A stretch of DNA of 36,055 nucleotides from Paracoccaceae bacterium (lineage in GTDB: Bacteria; Pseudomonadota; Alphaproteobacteria; Rhodobacterales; Rhodobacteraceae): contig JACSRN010000110.1 of the NCBI GenBank assembly GCA_014879735.1, positions 1-36,055 on the forward strand, written 5' to 3'. Under the pieces are notes generated by a model that had not been told where the DNA came from, searched no databases, and saw nothing but the letters and a program-made list of their open reading frames with translations. Positions 8,485 to 16,206 of the stretch are shown piece by piece. Position 1 is the first letter of the stretch. Each line of letters starts with the position of its first letter. The position numbers were made by a program, and so were the translations under genes.

Positions 8485-9705
8485 TCAGCGATTGGGATCA
8501 AGCAGGCTGCGACAGGCTTCCGCCAGGGTTTCGCAGCCCAGGATGATGTCGGTTTCGGCGGTATCCTCGGTCCAGTGATGGCTGATTCCGCCGATGCTTG
8601 GCACGAACAGCATTCCCGCGGGCATGACCCCGGCAAGGATCTGGGCATCGTGCCCCGCACCGCTGGGCATCATGGTCCAGCCACCGGGGGCAAGCCGCCC
8701 GGCCGCCGTGGCAAGCGCATTGCGTAGGGGTTCCGCCATGATGCTGGGCTCGGTCCGTGCCGTCATCTCCAGTGTGGCCCTGCAGGTGGGGCCGGCCTCG
8801 ACGGTGATGCGACGGATATCGGCATCGAGGCGATCCAGAACCGCAGGATCGACATCGCGCAACTGCAGGTGCATTTCGGCCAGATCGGGAATGATGCTCA
8901 CCTGACCCGGCTCGACCCGGATGCTGCCGATGGTCCAGACCGTATCGCTGGCGGCATGGGCGCTGAGATGGGCATCGATCCGCGCGGCAAGGGCAATCAG
9001 CGCGCGCGAGGCGTCGCGCCGCCGCGCCATGCTGGTGGTGCCGGCATGATTGCGTTCGCCGTGCAGCGTGATCCGGTACTGGTAGATTCCCACGATTCCG
9101 GTGACGATACCCAGCGCAAGGCCGTTGTCTTCCAGTGTCGCACCCTGTTCGATATGCGCCTCGAGATAGCCGATGTAATCGCCCACCGGCAGCCGTTGGC
9201 GCGGCAATTCGGCAAGGCCCGCCCGTTCCAGGGCGGTGATCAGCGGAAGGCCGGTGGTCGCATCGCGTGCCTCAGCGATTTCGCTCTCGTCCAGTTGCCC
9301 CACTGCCGAGCGGCTGCCGAGGAAACTGGCGAAATGGGCTTCCTCGTCGGACCAGACCACGCAATCCACCGCGCCGGGCAGGCCTTTCTCAAGAAAGCTG
9401 CGGGCGATCTCCAGCCCGAAGATCACCCCCATCGCACCATCGAGCCATCCGGCATGGTTCTGGCTGTCGGAGTGCGATCCGACAAGCAGCCGCGGCCCGG
9501 ACGCCGGGCTGCGGCCCAGGATATTGCCGATCCCGTCGAGTTCAGCCGCAAGACCCGCAGCCGTCATGCGCGCGACCAGCCAGCGCCGTGCGGCCATATC
9601 CTGCGGCGTGAAGGTCGGGCGATGCACGCCGGTCAGGTGGCGGCCAAACTCTGCCAGCTCGTGCAGATCGGCCATCAGCCGCTGTGGATTGATGATTGCA
9701 TCCAT
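8485..9705 (-). CDS. M20-family Zn amidohydrolase, hydantoinase/carbamoylase type
   Basis: A 406-residue metallo-hydrolase of the group with N-carbamoyl-L-amino-acid hydrolase, allantoate amidohydrolase and beta-ureidopropionase. Metal ligands can be placed: His78 in GSHSDS, Asp89 in WLDGAMGV, the acidic pair in WSDEEAHFAS (E121/E122), His184 in LEAHIEQG, and the late His in MPSGAGHDAQ. HAGTTSMARRRDA is the substrate-carboxylate loop of the dimerisation domain. It would cleave a carbamoyl or acyl-amide group from an amino acid in the cytoplasm. ATG 9705 lies nine bases after the ABC ATPase stop, so it shares that transcript. Confidence 0.9.
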   Translation of the reverse strand: MDAIINPQRLMADLHELAEFGRHLTGVHRPTFTPQDMAARRWLVARMTAAGLAAELDGIGNILGRSPASGPRLLVGSHSDSQNHAGWLDGAMGVIFGLEIARSFLEKGLPGAVDCVVWSDEEAHFASFLGSRSAVGQLDESEIAEARDATTGLPLITALERAGLAELPRQRLPVGDYIGYLEAHIEQGATLEDNGLALGIVTGIVGIYQYRITLHGERNHAGTTSMARRRDASRALIALAARIDAHLSAHAASDTVWTIGSIRVEPGQVSIIPDLAEMHLQLRDVDPAVLDRLDADIRRITVEAGPTCRATLEMTARTEPSIMAEPLRNALATAAGRLAPGGWTMMPSGAGHDAQILAGVMPAGMLFVPSIGGISHHWTEDTAETDIILGCETLAEACRSLLDPNR

Positions 9706-9714
9706 GAAACGGCC

Positions 9715-10500
9715 TCAGGGCGTGTTGGTGTTGGGCGCCAGCACCGCCGACAGGAAGCCGCGGGTGCGCTCTTCGGTGGGGCTGCCGAAGATCTGTGCCG
9801 GCGAGCCGCTTTCGACCACCCGCCCCTCGGACATGAAGACGATCTTGTCGGCAACCTCGCGGGCGAAGTTCAGCTCATGCGTGACGACGACCATGGTCAT
9901 GCCGGTTGCGGCAACATCGCGCATGACCGACAGGACCTCGCCCACCAGCTCTGCGTCCAGCGCCGAGGTTGGCTCGTCGAACAGCATGAGCTGCGGCTTC
10001 ATCGCAAGCGCCCGGGCGATGGCCACCCGCTGCTGCTGGCCACCCGACAGGGCGGCGGGATAGGAATGCTTCTTGGCGCTCAGCCCGACCCGATCCAGAA
10101 GCGCCTCCGCCTCGGCCAGGGCCTCGCTGCGCTTCTGGCGCAGCACATGGATAGGCCCCTCGGTCACATTTTCCAGCGCGCTCTTGTGCGGAAAGAGATT
10201 GAAGCGCTGGAACACCATGCCGGTGACGCGGCGCTGGCGTGCAATCTCATGGGCGGGCAGGCGATGGACGACATCGTTGACGACACGAAAGCCGGCCAGT
10301 TCGCCATTCACCCAAAGCGCACCGGAATCGATGGTCTCTAGCTGGTTGATGCAGCGCAGAAAGGTGGTCTTGCCCGAACCGGACGGCCCGATGATGCAGA
10401 CGACCTCGCCCGGATGGACATCGATATCCACATCGATCAGCGCCTGGTAGCCGCCGAAGTTCTTGCCGACCTTGCGAGCATGTACGATGGGCGCGGTCAT
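9715..10500 (-). CDS. Polar amino-acid ABC transporter ATPase
   Basis: A 261-residue ABC ATPase of the GlnQ/HisP group. Walker A GPSGSGKTT, Q-loop in MVFQRFNLFPH, signature LSGGQQQR, Walker B LMLFDEPTSALD and the switch His in VVVTHEL are all intact. The sequence FNLFPHKSALENV is typical of polar amino-acid importers. Its ATG overlaps the permease stop (10497-10500), so they are made together. It energises uptake through the permease and binding protein encoded just upstream. Confidence 0.95.
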   Translation of the reverse strand: MTAPIVHARKVGKNFGGYQALIDVDIDVHPGEVVCIIGPSGSGKTTFLRCINQLETIDSGALWVNGELAGFRVVNDVVHRLPAHEIARQRRVTGMVFQRFNLFPHKSALENVTEGPIHVLRQKRSEALAEAEALLDRVGLSAKKHSYPAALSGGQQQRVAIARALAMKPQLMLFDEPTSALDAELVGEVLSVMRDVAATGMTMVVVTHELNFAREVADKIVFMSEGRVVESGSPAQIFGSPTEERTRGFLSAVLAPNTNTP

Positions 10501-11351
10501 CCGTGCTTGCCTCCATAGACAAAGCCGCGGCCCAGGCGCTTTTCCAGCCAGTATTGCCCGGCAGAGAAGATCGAAACCACGACAAGATACCAGGCGGTGG
10601 CAACGAAAAGCATCTCCATGATCTTGGCGTTCACATAATAGATGTCCTGCACCGTTCCGGTCAGTTCAAGAAAGCCGATCACGCTGGCCAGCGCGCTCAT
10701 CTTGAGCAGGCCGATGAATTCGTTGCCCAGTGGCGGAACCACGACGCGCAACGCCTGCGGGCCGACGATGCGGCGGAAGGTCATGCCATAGCTCATGCCA
10801 ATCGACTTTGCGGCCTCGTGCTGGCCGGCATCGACCGACAGGAGGCCCGAGCGGATGACCTCGGAGGTATAGGCGCCCTCATGCAGGCTGAAGGCGATGA
10901 TCGCCGCGACCACCGGCGTCATGACCATGACGGTATTGACGTGCCATATCCCCAGAATGCCGATGACCGGAAAGATCAGGGCCAGATTGTACCAGATCAG
11001 CAGTTGCAGCAGGATCGGCGCGCCGCGGAAAAGCCAGGTGTAGAAGGCGGCGCTGGACAGGATCACCGGGTTGCGCGACGACCGGCCAAGCGCGACCAGC
11101 GTTCCGATCACGACCCCGATCGCCATTGAGACGACCGAGATCAGGATGGTCATGACCACACCCCACAGAATGCGCGGGTGAAACAGATAGGCCCCGACAG
11201 TGGACCAGTCGATATTGCCGGTGGCAAAGGCCCAGACGATGTAGAGGAGGCAGGACGCCAGAAGTGCTGCGCTGAACCAGCGGCCGAAATGCCGTGGCCT
11301 GGCATGTTTCAATTCTGCGATATCTATCGCGGCGGTGCTGTTCGGTGCCAT
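10497..11351 (-). CDS. Polar amino-acid ABC transporter permease
   Basis: A 284-residue inner-membrane protein with several hydrophobic segments and the EAA loop HEAAKSIGMSYGMTFRRIVGP that docks to the ATPase. SEVIRSGLLSVDAGQ just before it is typical of HisMQ/GlnP-type permeases. Only one permease gene is present, so it probably works as a homodimer. ATG 11351 has AGGGGA upstream and begins 28 bases after the binding-protein stop. Confidence 0.93.
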   Translation of the reverse strand: MAPNSTAAIDIAELKHARPRHFGRWFSAALLASCLLYIVWAFATGNIDWSTVGAYLFHPRILWGVVMTILISVVSMAIGVVIGTLVALGRSSRNPVILSSAAFYTWLFRGAPILLQLLIWYNLALIFPVIGILGIWHVNTVMVMTPVVAAIIAFSLHEGAYTSEVIRSGLLSVDAGQHEAAKSIGMSYGMTFRRIVGPQALRVVVPPLGNEFIGLLKMSALASVIGFLELTGTVQDIYYVNAKIMEMLFVATAWYLVVVSIFSAGQYWLEKRLGRGFVYGGKHG

Positions 11352-11379
11352 TCCGCGTCCCCTGCGACCCCCGGGCGCC

Positions 11380-12219
11380 TTACGGCGCCTCGCCCTGGTT
11401 GATCGTGGGCGCGGCAAGCGCGCTGGCCTCAAGCCCCCACTTGCCGATCAGTTCGGCATATACGCCTTTCTCGAACACCTTCTGAAGCGCTGCAAACACC
11501 GCATCGCGGGTTTCGCTGTCATCGGCGCGGAAACCGATGCCGACCATGACATTCGTGAAGGGGCCGCCGATCGTGCGGAACGGGCCTTCCTCGCTGGCCA
11601 GGACCGTCGGAATCGCTTCGGTGCCCTGCAGCGAGGCATCGGCACGCCCGGTCTTCAGATAAAGGAACTCGGTCGCCATATCGGTATCGGTAATCACCGC
11701 GATCGGGTCAAGCCCGGCGGGAATGCAGTTCTCGTCGCTCCACTTGGTCACAGTCTCGGGATAGGAGGTGCCGCGGTTGGCGCTGACGACGCGGCCGCAG
11801 ATATCCAGCGGCTCCTGAATGTCGGCATTGGCGTCCAGCGTGTAGAAGACGGCACCGGCCGACAGATAGTCGATGAAGTCGATGCTGTTTTCGCGCCGGA
11901 CCGGGGTGTCGTACATGCCGCTGATGACCAGATCGATGCGGTTCGACTGCAGGTTCGGGATCAATCCCTCAAAGCGCGAATGGACGAATTTCAGTTCCGT
12001 GCCCAGTTCCGCCGCGACGGCGGTGATCAGATCGACATCGAAGCCGACCAACTCTCCGGTGACGGGGTCGATGAACTCCATCGGCGGGTGGTCGCGTTCG
12101 ATCCCGACATTCAGGCCCCCGGCCTCGGCGATCCTTGCGGGAAGCTCCTGGGCAAGGGCGGGCAGGGCGGCAAGCAGCGCAACCGCGGCGGTTGCCGTAG
12201 CGGTGATGTGACGGAACAT
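11380..12219 (-). CDS. ABC transporter solute-binding protein (family 3)
   Basis: A 279-residue periplasmic protein with a signal peptide (MFRHITATATAAVALLAALPALAQ, cleavage after ALA) and the two-lobe family 3 fold: GLNVGIERDHPPMEF, GELVGFDVDLITAVAAELG, and the second-lobe DADASLQGTE-like segment (residues GRADASLQG). Such proteins bind amino acids or small polar compounds. CAGGAG sits six bases before ATG 12219. First of the three transporter genes; the deacetylase-like gene precedes it by 52 bases. It lacks a lipobox, so it is soluble in the periplasm. Confidence 0.93.
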   Translation of the reverse strand: MFRHITATATAAVALLAALPALAQELPARIAEAGGLNVGIERDHPPMEFIDPVTGELVGFDVDLITAVAAELGTELKFVHSRFEGLIPNLQSNRIDLVISGMYDTPVRRENSIDFIDYLSAGAVFYTLDANADIQEPLDICGRVVSANRGTSYPETVTKWSDENCIPAGLDPIAVITDTDMATEFLYLKTGRADASLQGTEAIPTVLASEEGPFRTIGGPFTNVMVGIGFRADDSETRDAVFAALQKVFEKGVYAELIGKWGLEASALAAPTINQGEAP

Positions 12220-12271
12220 GTCAACTCCTGTTGGTTCTTGGTCTCGTTGGGTCTTGGTCGCGTGATTGGGG

Positions 12272-13186
12272 TCAGCGGATCGGTCGTGCAATCTGCGGAA
12301 CCGGCTCGCTCCAGAAGGGCAGTCGCTCGCTGCGCGGCACCCATTCGCCCCGCGAGACGAGGCCGTCGATATGCGCGGCGATCTCGGCCATGGTGGCAAA
12401 CCAGACACCGCCGCGATCCTGCATGTATTCGATCAGTTCGACCGTCGCGGCAGCCCGCGCAGGGCGGCCTGAAACGAAGGGGTGCCAGACCGACGACCAG
12501 ATGCCACCACCTTCCCAGGCGGCATCGAATTCGGACCGGAACACCCGCATGGCAACGTCGGGTGGCTGGATCGGCAACATATGGTTGAAATCCCGCATGT
12601 TGACATATTGCGGCCAATCATCCAGCGCGTGATCCGAGGGCAGTTCGATCATCCGGCCCCCGGAACTTTCGATCATGTAGGGCACGTCATCGCCGGCCAG
12701 CGAGGCATCGTAGCGAAAGCCCTCCGCAATCAGCAGATCCAGCGTCTGCGGCGAAAATGCCCCTGACGGGCAGCGGTAGCCGACAGGCCGCTGTCCAGTC
12801 AGCGCCGTGATTGCGTCGATGCCCCGCCGCAGCACATCGGCCTCGCCCTCGGGGGTCAGGGCATTCACCCGCTCGTGCAGCCAGCCGTGGTGGCCGATCT
12901 CGTGGCCCTCGTCGGCCAGCATGCGGACGACATCGGGATAGGTCTCAACACACCAGCCCGGAACATAGACTGTCTGGCGAATGTCGAAATGCTTCCAGAT
13001 CCGCATGATGCGCGGCATGGCGATGCGCGGGCCATAGCGGAGGGCGGAAGACAGGGTGATCCTGCGCATGGAATCTTCGGGATAGTACAGGTGCAGCAGG
13101 CTTTCGGCGTCCATGTCATAGGCGAAGCAGACCGCGCAGCGAGCACCGTTCGGCCAGGTCGGGGGATTTTCGATGAGCTGAAGCAC
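12272..13186 (-). CDS. Polysaccharide deacetylase-like (NodB-fold) hydrolase, possible cyclic amidase
   Basis: A 304-residue NodB-homology protein. The metal-binding Asp motif is in CFAYDMDAES (D24, D26) and the HxxxH motif in GHHGWLHE (H100, H104). The layout (Trp/Pro-rich N-terminus, no signal peptide, about 300 residues) matches the cytoplasmic branch that includes PuuE-type allantoinase, cyclic-imide hydrolases and HpPgdA-like proteins rather than secreted chitin deacetylases. Beside an amino-acid importer and a carbamoylase-like M20 enzyme, ring-opening of a cyclic ureide or imide is an attractive but unproven role. The start is GTG 13186 with AGGA upstream. First gene of the six-gene minus-strand operon. 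Confidence 0.85.
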   Translation of the reverse strand: MLQLIENPPTWPNGARCAVCFAYDMDAESLLHLYYPEDSMRRITLSSALRYGPRIAMPRIMRIWKHFDIRQTVYVPGWCVETYPDVVRMLADEGHEIGHHGWLHERVNALTPEGEADVLRRGIDAITALTGQRPVGYRCPSGAFSPQTLDLLIAEGFRYDASLAGDDVPYMIESSGGRMIELPSDHALDDWPQYVNMRDFNHMLPIQPPDVAMRVFRSEFDAAWEGGGIWSSVWHPFVSGRPARAAATVELIEYMQDRGGVWFATMAEIAAHIDGLVSRGEWVPRSERLPFWSEPVPQIARPIR

Positions 13187-13205
13187 TTGGTCGTCCTGAT
13201 CTGGC

Positions 13206-13219
13206 TGGAGTCAACTTTA
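13206..13219. promoter_or_regulatory. TetR-type operator, site 1
   Basis: TGGAGTCAACTTTA, 12 of 14 bases matching the TAGAGTCAACTCTA palindrome shared by three sites around the tetR gene. It lies just upstream of the deacetylase-like gene. Confidence 0.6.
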
Positions 13220-13277
13220 ACGTCGGGCGCCGCTTGAAGGTTTCCCGTTGCGATGCAATAGTTGCCACGATGCATTT

Positions 13278-13291
13278 TAGTGTCAACTCTA
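13278..13291. promoter_or_regulatory. TetR-type operator, site 2
   Basis: TAGTGTCAACTCTA, 13 of 14 bases of the shared palindrome. It overlaps the minus-strand -35 and lies in the spacer just before the tetR -10. Confidence 0.7.
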
Positions 13292-13364
13292 AATTTATAC
13301 TCAAACCCAGATCGCCGCCAGAATCTGATCGATCCGGTCTGGCGGATGCATGCAGGAGGACCAT

Positions 13365-13994
13365 ATGGCCGGCGGCTTGAGGAAGAAGCAGAAGGTGCGG
13401 CGTTCCGAGCAGGTTCTGGATGCGGCGGATACGCTGTTCCGCGACCACGGCTACGAAGAGACCAAGATCGAGGATATTGCAGAACTGGCCTCGGTCGCCT
13501 CGGCGACCGTCTACAACTACTTCAAGAACAAGCCGAATCTTCTGATGGAAATCGCGCTTCGCCATATCAGCGCCGCCGTTCCCGAACGTCAGCGGTTTCT
13601 TGACAGGTTGCCGCTCGATCCGGTCGAAGGGATCATTGAATTCGAAAAGCTTCTTGCAAATCAGGCTGTTAGACATCTTACTCGCGAATCCTGGCGGGTG
13701 GTCATGGCAGCCCGGTTTACCGAAGGGAACGGTATCGCGCATCGCACGGGGCGGCGGCTGAACCTGGTGATCCGCCGGCAATACATGTCGATGCTGCGTA
13801 CCTATCAGCTGCGCGGAAGCATCCGGCCCGAGGTGGATCTGTCGGTCCTGTGTGATGTGTTGATCGGAATCGGCGATGCCGCCCTGACGCGACTGGTAAC
13901 GTCCCCCGCCATGACGCTCGAAACCATGCGAGAGGCCGCGCTACCGCATCTGCGTCTGGTCCTTCTTGGAGTCGTTTCCAGCCGTCCGCAATAA
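13365..13994 (+). CDS. TetR-family transcriptional regulator
   Basis: A 209-residue TetR-type regulator. The N-terminal helix-turn-helix is clear: RSEQVLDAADTLFRDHGYEE, then TKIEDIAELASVASATVYNYFKNK, followed by LLMEIALRHI. The C-terminal ligand domain is not assignable. ATG 13365 has AGGAGG five bases upstream, better than ATG 13350. Three copies of a 14-bp palindrome flank the gene, two in the divergent promoter and one between tetR and the next gene. It likely represses itself, the minus-strand deacetylase/ABC/M20/ThDP operon and the downstream amidohydrolase operon, and is released by a pathway compound. Confidence 0.93.
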   Translation: MAGGLRKKQKVRRSEQVLDAADTLFRDHGYEETKIEDIAELASVASATVYNYFKNKPNLLMEIALRHISAAVPERQRFLDRLPLDPVEGIIEFEKLLANQAVRHLTRESWRVVMAARFTEGNGIAHRTGRRLNLVIRRQYMSMLRTYQLRGSIRPEVDLSVLCDVLIGIGDAALTRLVTSPAMTLETMREAALPHLRLVLLGVVSSRPQ

Positions 13995-13996
13995 TT

Positions 13997-14010
13997 TATA
14001 GTCCACTCTA
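13997..14010. promoter_or_regulatory. TetR-type operator, site 3
   Basis: TATAGTCCACTCTA, a close match to TAGAGTNNACTCTA, three bases after the tetR stop. A TATTTT (14009-14014) could serve as -10 for a separate promoter of the amidohydrolase operon. Confidence 0.65.
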
Positions 14011-14021
14011 TTTTTGTCTTG

Positions 14022-14041
14022 ATCCGCCTGCTGTGGCGGAT
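14022..14041. other. Stem-loop upstream of the amidohydrolase gene
   Basis: ATCCGCC (14022-14028), six-base loop, GGCGGAT (14035-14041). A second stem, CCGGCCC (14070-14076) with GGGCCGG (14085-14091), lies closer to the start at 14104. They could end the tetR transcript or structure the leader; no T-run follows either. Confidence 0.35.
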
Positions 14042-14103
14042 TAGCCTCTGGGCCGGAAACCAAGAGGGACCGGCCCCGATCGACGGGCCGGCGGCAAACC
14101 AAG

Positions 14104-15690
14104 ATGAACCGTGACGAATTCTCGCCGGCGCAGCGCAGTGCGCTGGATTGGCTTGCGCAGGAAAATGCGGCCTTTTCGCTGGACCATCAGACCATCTGGT
14201 CGTTTCACGAACCGGCCTGGCGCGAATATCGCTCGGCCGCCTGGTATGCCGCACGGCTGGAGGCCGAGGGCTTCGAAGTCGAGCGCGGCTCGGCGGGGAT
14301 GCCAACTGCGTTCCGGGCGCGGTGGAGCAACGGCTCCGGCCCGGTGATCGCGGGCTATGCCGAATATGACGCGGTTCCGGGCCAGTCACAGGTTGCCGAA
14401 CCGCGCCGCGCGCCACGCCCGGGGACCAGCAAGCACGCCGCCGGCCATACCGACCCGCATTCGGCGCTGGGGATGGGATCGTTCGCGGGGTTCCTGGCGG
14501 CCAAGCGCGCGATGGAGGCGCATGGCATCGGCGGAACGCTGGTCTATTTCGGTGAGCCTGCGGAAAAGATGTGTGGCGCCAAGCCGGTCCATGCGGCGCA
14601 TGGTTATTACGACGGGCTGGATGCCGCGATCAGCTTTCATCCGCATTCCTTCAACGCGCTGACGAATGGCGTGTTCTGGGACACCACCAGCGCCCCCTAC
14701 TGGAGCCGGATCTACACGTTCGAATGCGACACGCCCGAGACCTGGCAGGATTCGGTGCATGGCGGCACGGTGGCCCATGCCCATGCCAGCGCACGGGCGC
14801 CGGGGGCAATCGACGCGGTGTGCCTGATGTACACCAATTCCAAGATGATGAAGGAATCCATGCTGCCGCATACCGGCACCTGGACGCTCAACGAGTTCAT
14901 CCCCGTCGCCGGCCAGGCTGCGGCCGACAATCTGGCACCCGCCTATTCCCAGATCCAGTATTCGATGCGGGCGCCCAACCTTGAGATGTGCGCGACGGTG
15001 TTCGAGGTGCTGGACCGGAACGCCGCACATATCGCAGCGATGACGCATTGCACCATGCGGGCGGACTGGATCACCAAGACCCGGCCTGGCCTGCCCAATC
15101 ACGCCATGGCCGAAGCGACCTTCCGCAACTTCGAGAAGCTCGGCGCGCCGCAATGGTCGGAAGCAGCCCGGGAATTCGCGCGTGAAGGGCAGCGGGCGCA
15201 GGGTTTCGATGCCATGCAGAACCCCTTTCTCGATGCGATGGAGCGTCTGACGCCGCCGGCGGAAGCCGAGGCCGCCTTCCGGGCGCAACTGCCGCCCTGG
15301 CAACTGAACTATGCCGCCGACGACTATGTCGACTACACCTGGCATGCGCCAACCGTGCGGCTTTATGTGGCGCGGCCGACGCTGAAGCCCGATCCTTCGG
15401 GAAAGCGCTATGGCGAATGGCTGCGCCACGCCATGAATGGCGATCCCGCCTGCATCGACCCGATGTGGTCCAAGGCGGCCGAGGTGATCTCGACGACAAT
15501 CATCGATCTGATGACCGTTCCCGCGATCCTGGAGCGCGCGCAGGCCGAATTTCGTGAACGTACCGGCGGCGGGATCGGCGGCAGCAAATGGATCGCCCCG
15601 CTGCTGCCCGCCGATTTCGAGGCCCCCGTCGGCTATCACTGGCCGGAATGGGTCGAGACCCCGCGCGGTCCGGAATGGTCCATCCGCTGA
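14104..15690 (+). CDS. Amidohydrolase of the AbgB group (M20 superfamily)
   Basis: A 528-residue cytoplasmic metallopeptidase-like hydrolase resembling subunit B of p-aminobenzoyl-glutamate hydrolase. Family features: VIAGYAEYDAVPG with the metal-bridging Asp, HAAGHTDPHSALGMG, TLVYFGEPAEK with the acidic residue that activates water, FHPHSFNALT, and the C-terminal GGGIGGSKW block. It probably cuts an amide between an amino acid and an acyl or aryl group. There is no AbgA partner, so it may act alone on another substrate. The Shine-Dalgarno is weak (GCGGCA). Operator 3 of the TetR set precedes it, and three genes follow at short spacing. Confidence 0.88.
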   Translation: MNRDEFSPAQRSALDWLAQENAAFSLDHQTIWSFHEPAWREYRSAAWYAARLEAEGFEVERGSAGMPTAFRARWSNGSGPVIAGYAEYDAVPGQSQVAEPRRAPRPGTSKHAAGHTDPHSALGMGSFAGFLAAKRAMEAHGIGGTLVYFGEPAEKMCGAKPVHAAHGYYDGLDAAISFHPHSFNALTNGVFWDTTSAPYWSRIYTFECDTPETWQDSVHGGTVAHAHASARAPGAIDAVCLMYTNSKMMKESMLPHTGTWTLNEFIPVAGQAAADNLAPAYSQIQYSMRAPNLEMCATVFEVLDRNAAHIAAMTHCTMRADWITKTRPGLPNHAMAEATFRNFEKLGAPQWSEAAREFAREGQRAQGFDAMQNPFLDAMERLTPPAEAEAAFRAQLPPWQLNYAADDYVDYTWHAPTVRLYVARPTLKPDPSGKRYGEWLRHAMNGDPACIDPMWSKAAEVISTTIIDLMTVPAILERAQAEFRERTGGGIGGSKWIAPLLPADFEAPVGYHWPEWVETPRGPEWSIR

Positions 15691-15710
15691 CCCCGAAACA
15701 GGAGAGTTCC

Positions 15711-16166
15711 ATGTCCCTTCCCGAACACGATGCCGTCGTGGCCTATATCGCGGCCAACCGCTTCCCCTTTCCCGGCCAGACCACCTGGCCCGCGGACTAC
15801 ACCACCCTGACCAATGCGCCGGCCCGCCGCCGCAGCGTTCCAACGCCGGCAGGCGAATATTTCCCCGATATCGTCGTCATCGACAGCGCCGGCAAGACCC
15901 GCGAGATCGGCGATGTGGAAGTGGCGCTTGATCCCGCCAAGATCCCGCTGTGGAAGGCCGCGTCCGAGGCTGGGGATCCCCTGCCGGATTATGGCACGCG
16001 GATCTTTTTTCTCTATGTTCCGCAGGGACTTGAGGAGGAAGCACAGAAGATGCTCGACGAAAATGGCATTCCCTATGCCGGGGTGCGCGGCTATGTCGGA
16101 GATGCCGGTGGTGCGATCCGCATCCTGCCCTTCGTGACCAGGGGCAACCCCTACGATCATCAGTGA
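15711..16166 (+). CDS. Small protein of unknown function, PD-(D/E)XK-like pattern
   Basis: A 151-residue soluble protein with AGGAGAG before ATG 15711. I do not recognise a named family. The core reads FPDIVVIDSAG (D53), then REIGDVEV (E65, D68, E70), a conserved-looking LWKA, a strand RIFFLYVPQG and a helix EEEAQKMLDENGI. That order, Asp on one strand, acidic residues on the next, Trp helix, then a VP strand, resembles the restriction-endonuclease-like fold of small uncharacterised proteins. The catalytic Lys is not obvious, so it may be a non-nuclease member. It is wedged between amidohydrolase and aminotransferase genes in one operon. Confidence 0.8.
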   Translation: MSLPEHDAVVAYIAANRFPFPGQTTWPADYTTLTNAPARRRSVPTPAGEYFPDIVVIDSAGKTREIGDVEVALDPAKIPLWKAASEAGDPLPDYGTRIFFLYVPQGLEEEAQKMLDENGIPYAGVRGYVGDAGGAIRILPFVTRGNPYDHQ

Positions 16167-16206
16167 TCCACCACCACGGCATGCGAACCGCAGGGACAGG
16201 CAGACC

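Larger units (their letters stand above)
13187..13364. promoter_or_regulatory. Divergent promoter region of tetR and the deacetylase/ABC operon
   Basis: AT-rich 178-bp spacer. For tetR, a good -10 TATACT lies at 13296-13301 just after operator 2. For the minus-strand operon, TTGACA (13281-13286, minus strand) lies inside operator 2, with AACTAT 17 bp on (13258-13263). A regulator bound to operator 2 would block both promoters; operator 1 lies downstream of the minus-strand start. Confidence 0.6.

Noticed and set aside
12220-12271. TTGG-rich short repeats between the ABC binding-protein and deacetylase genes
   Set aside because: Only a low-complexity 40-base stretch; no palindrome or regular spacing, and it lies inside an operon.
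14386-15843. 485-codon open frame on the minus strand opposite the AbgB-like gene
   Set aside because: Composition is that of an antisense shadow; the plus-strand gene has clear family motifs.
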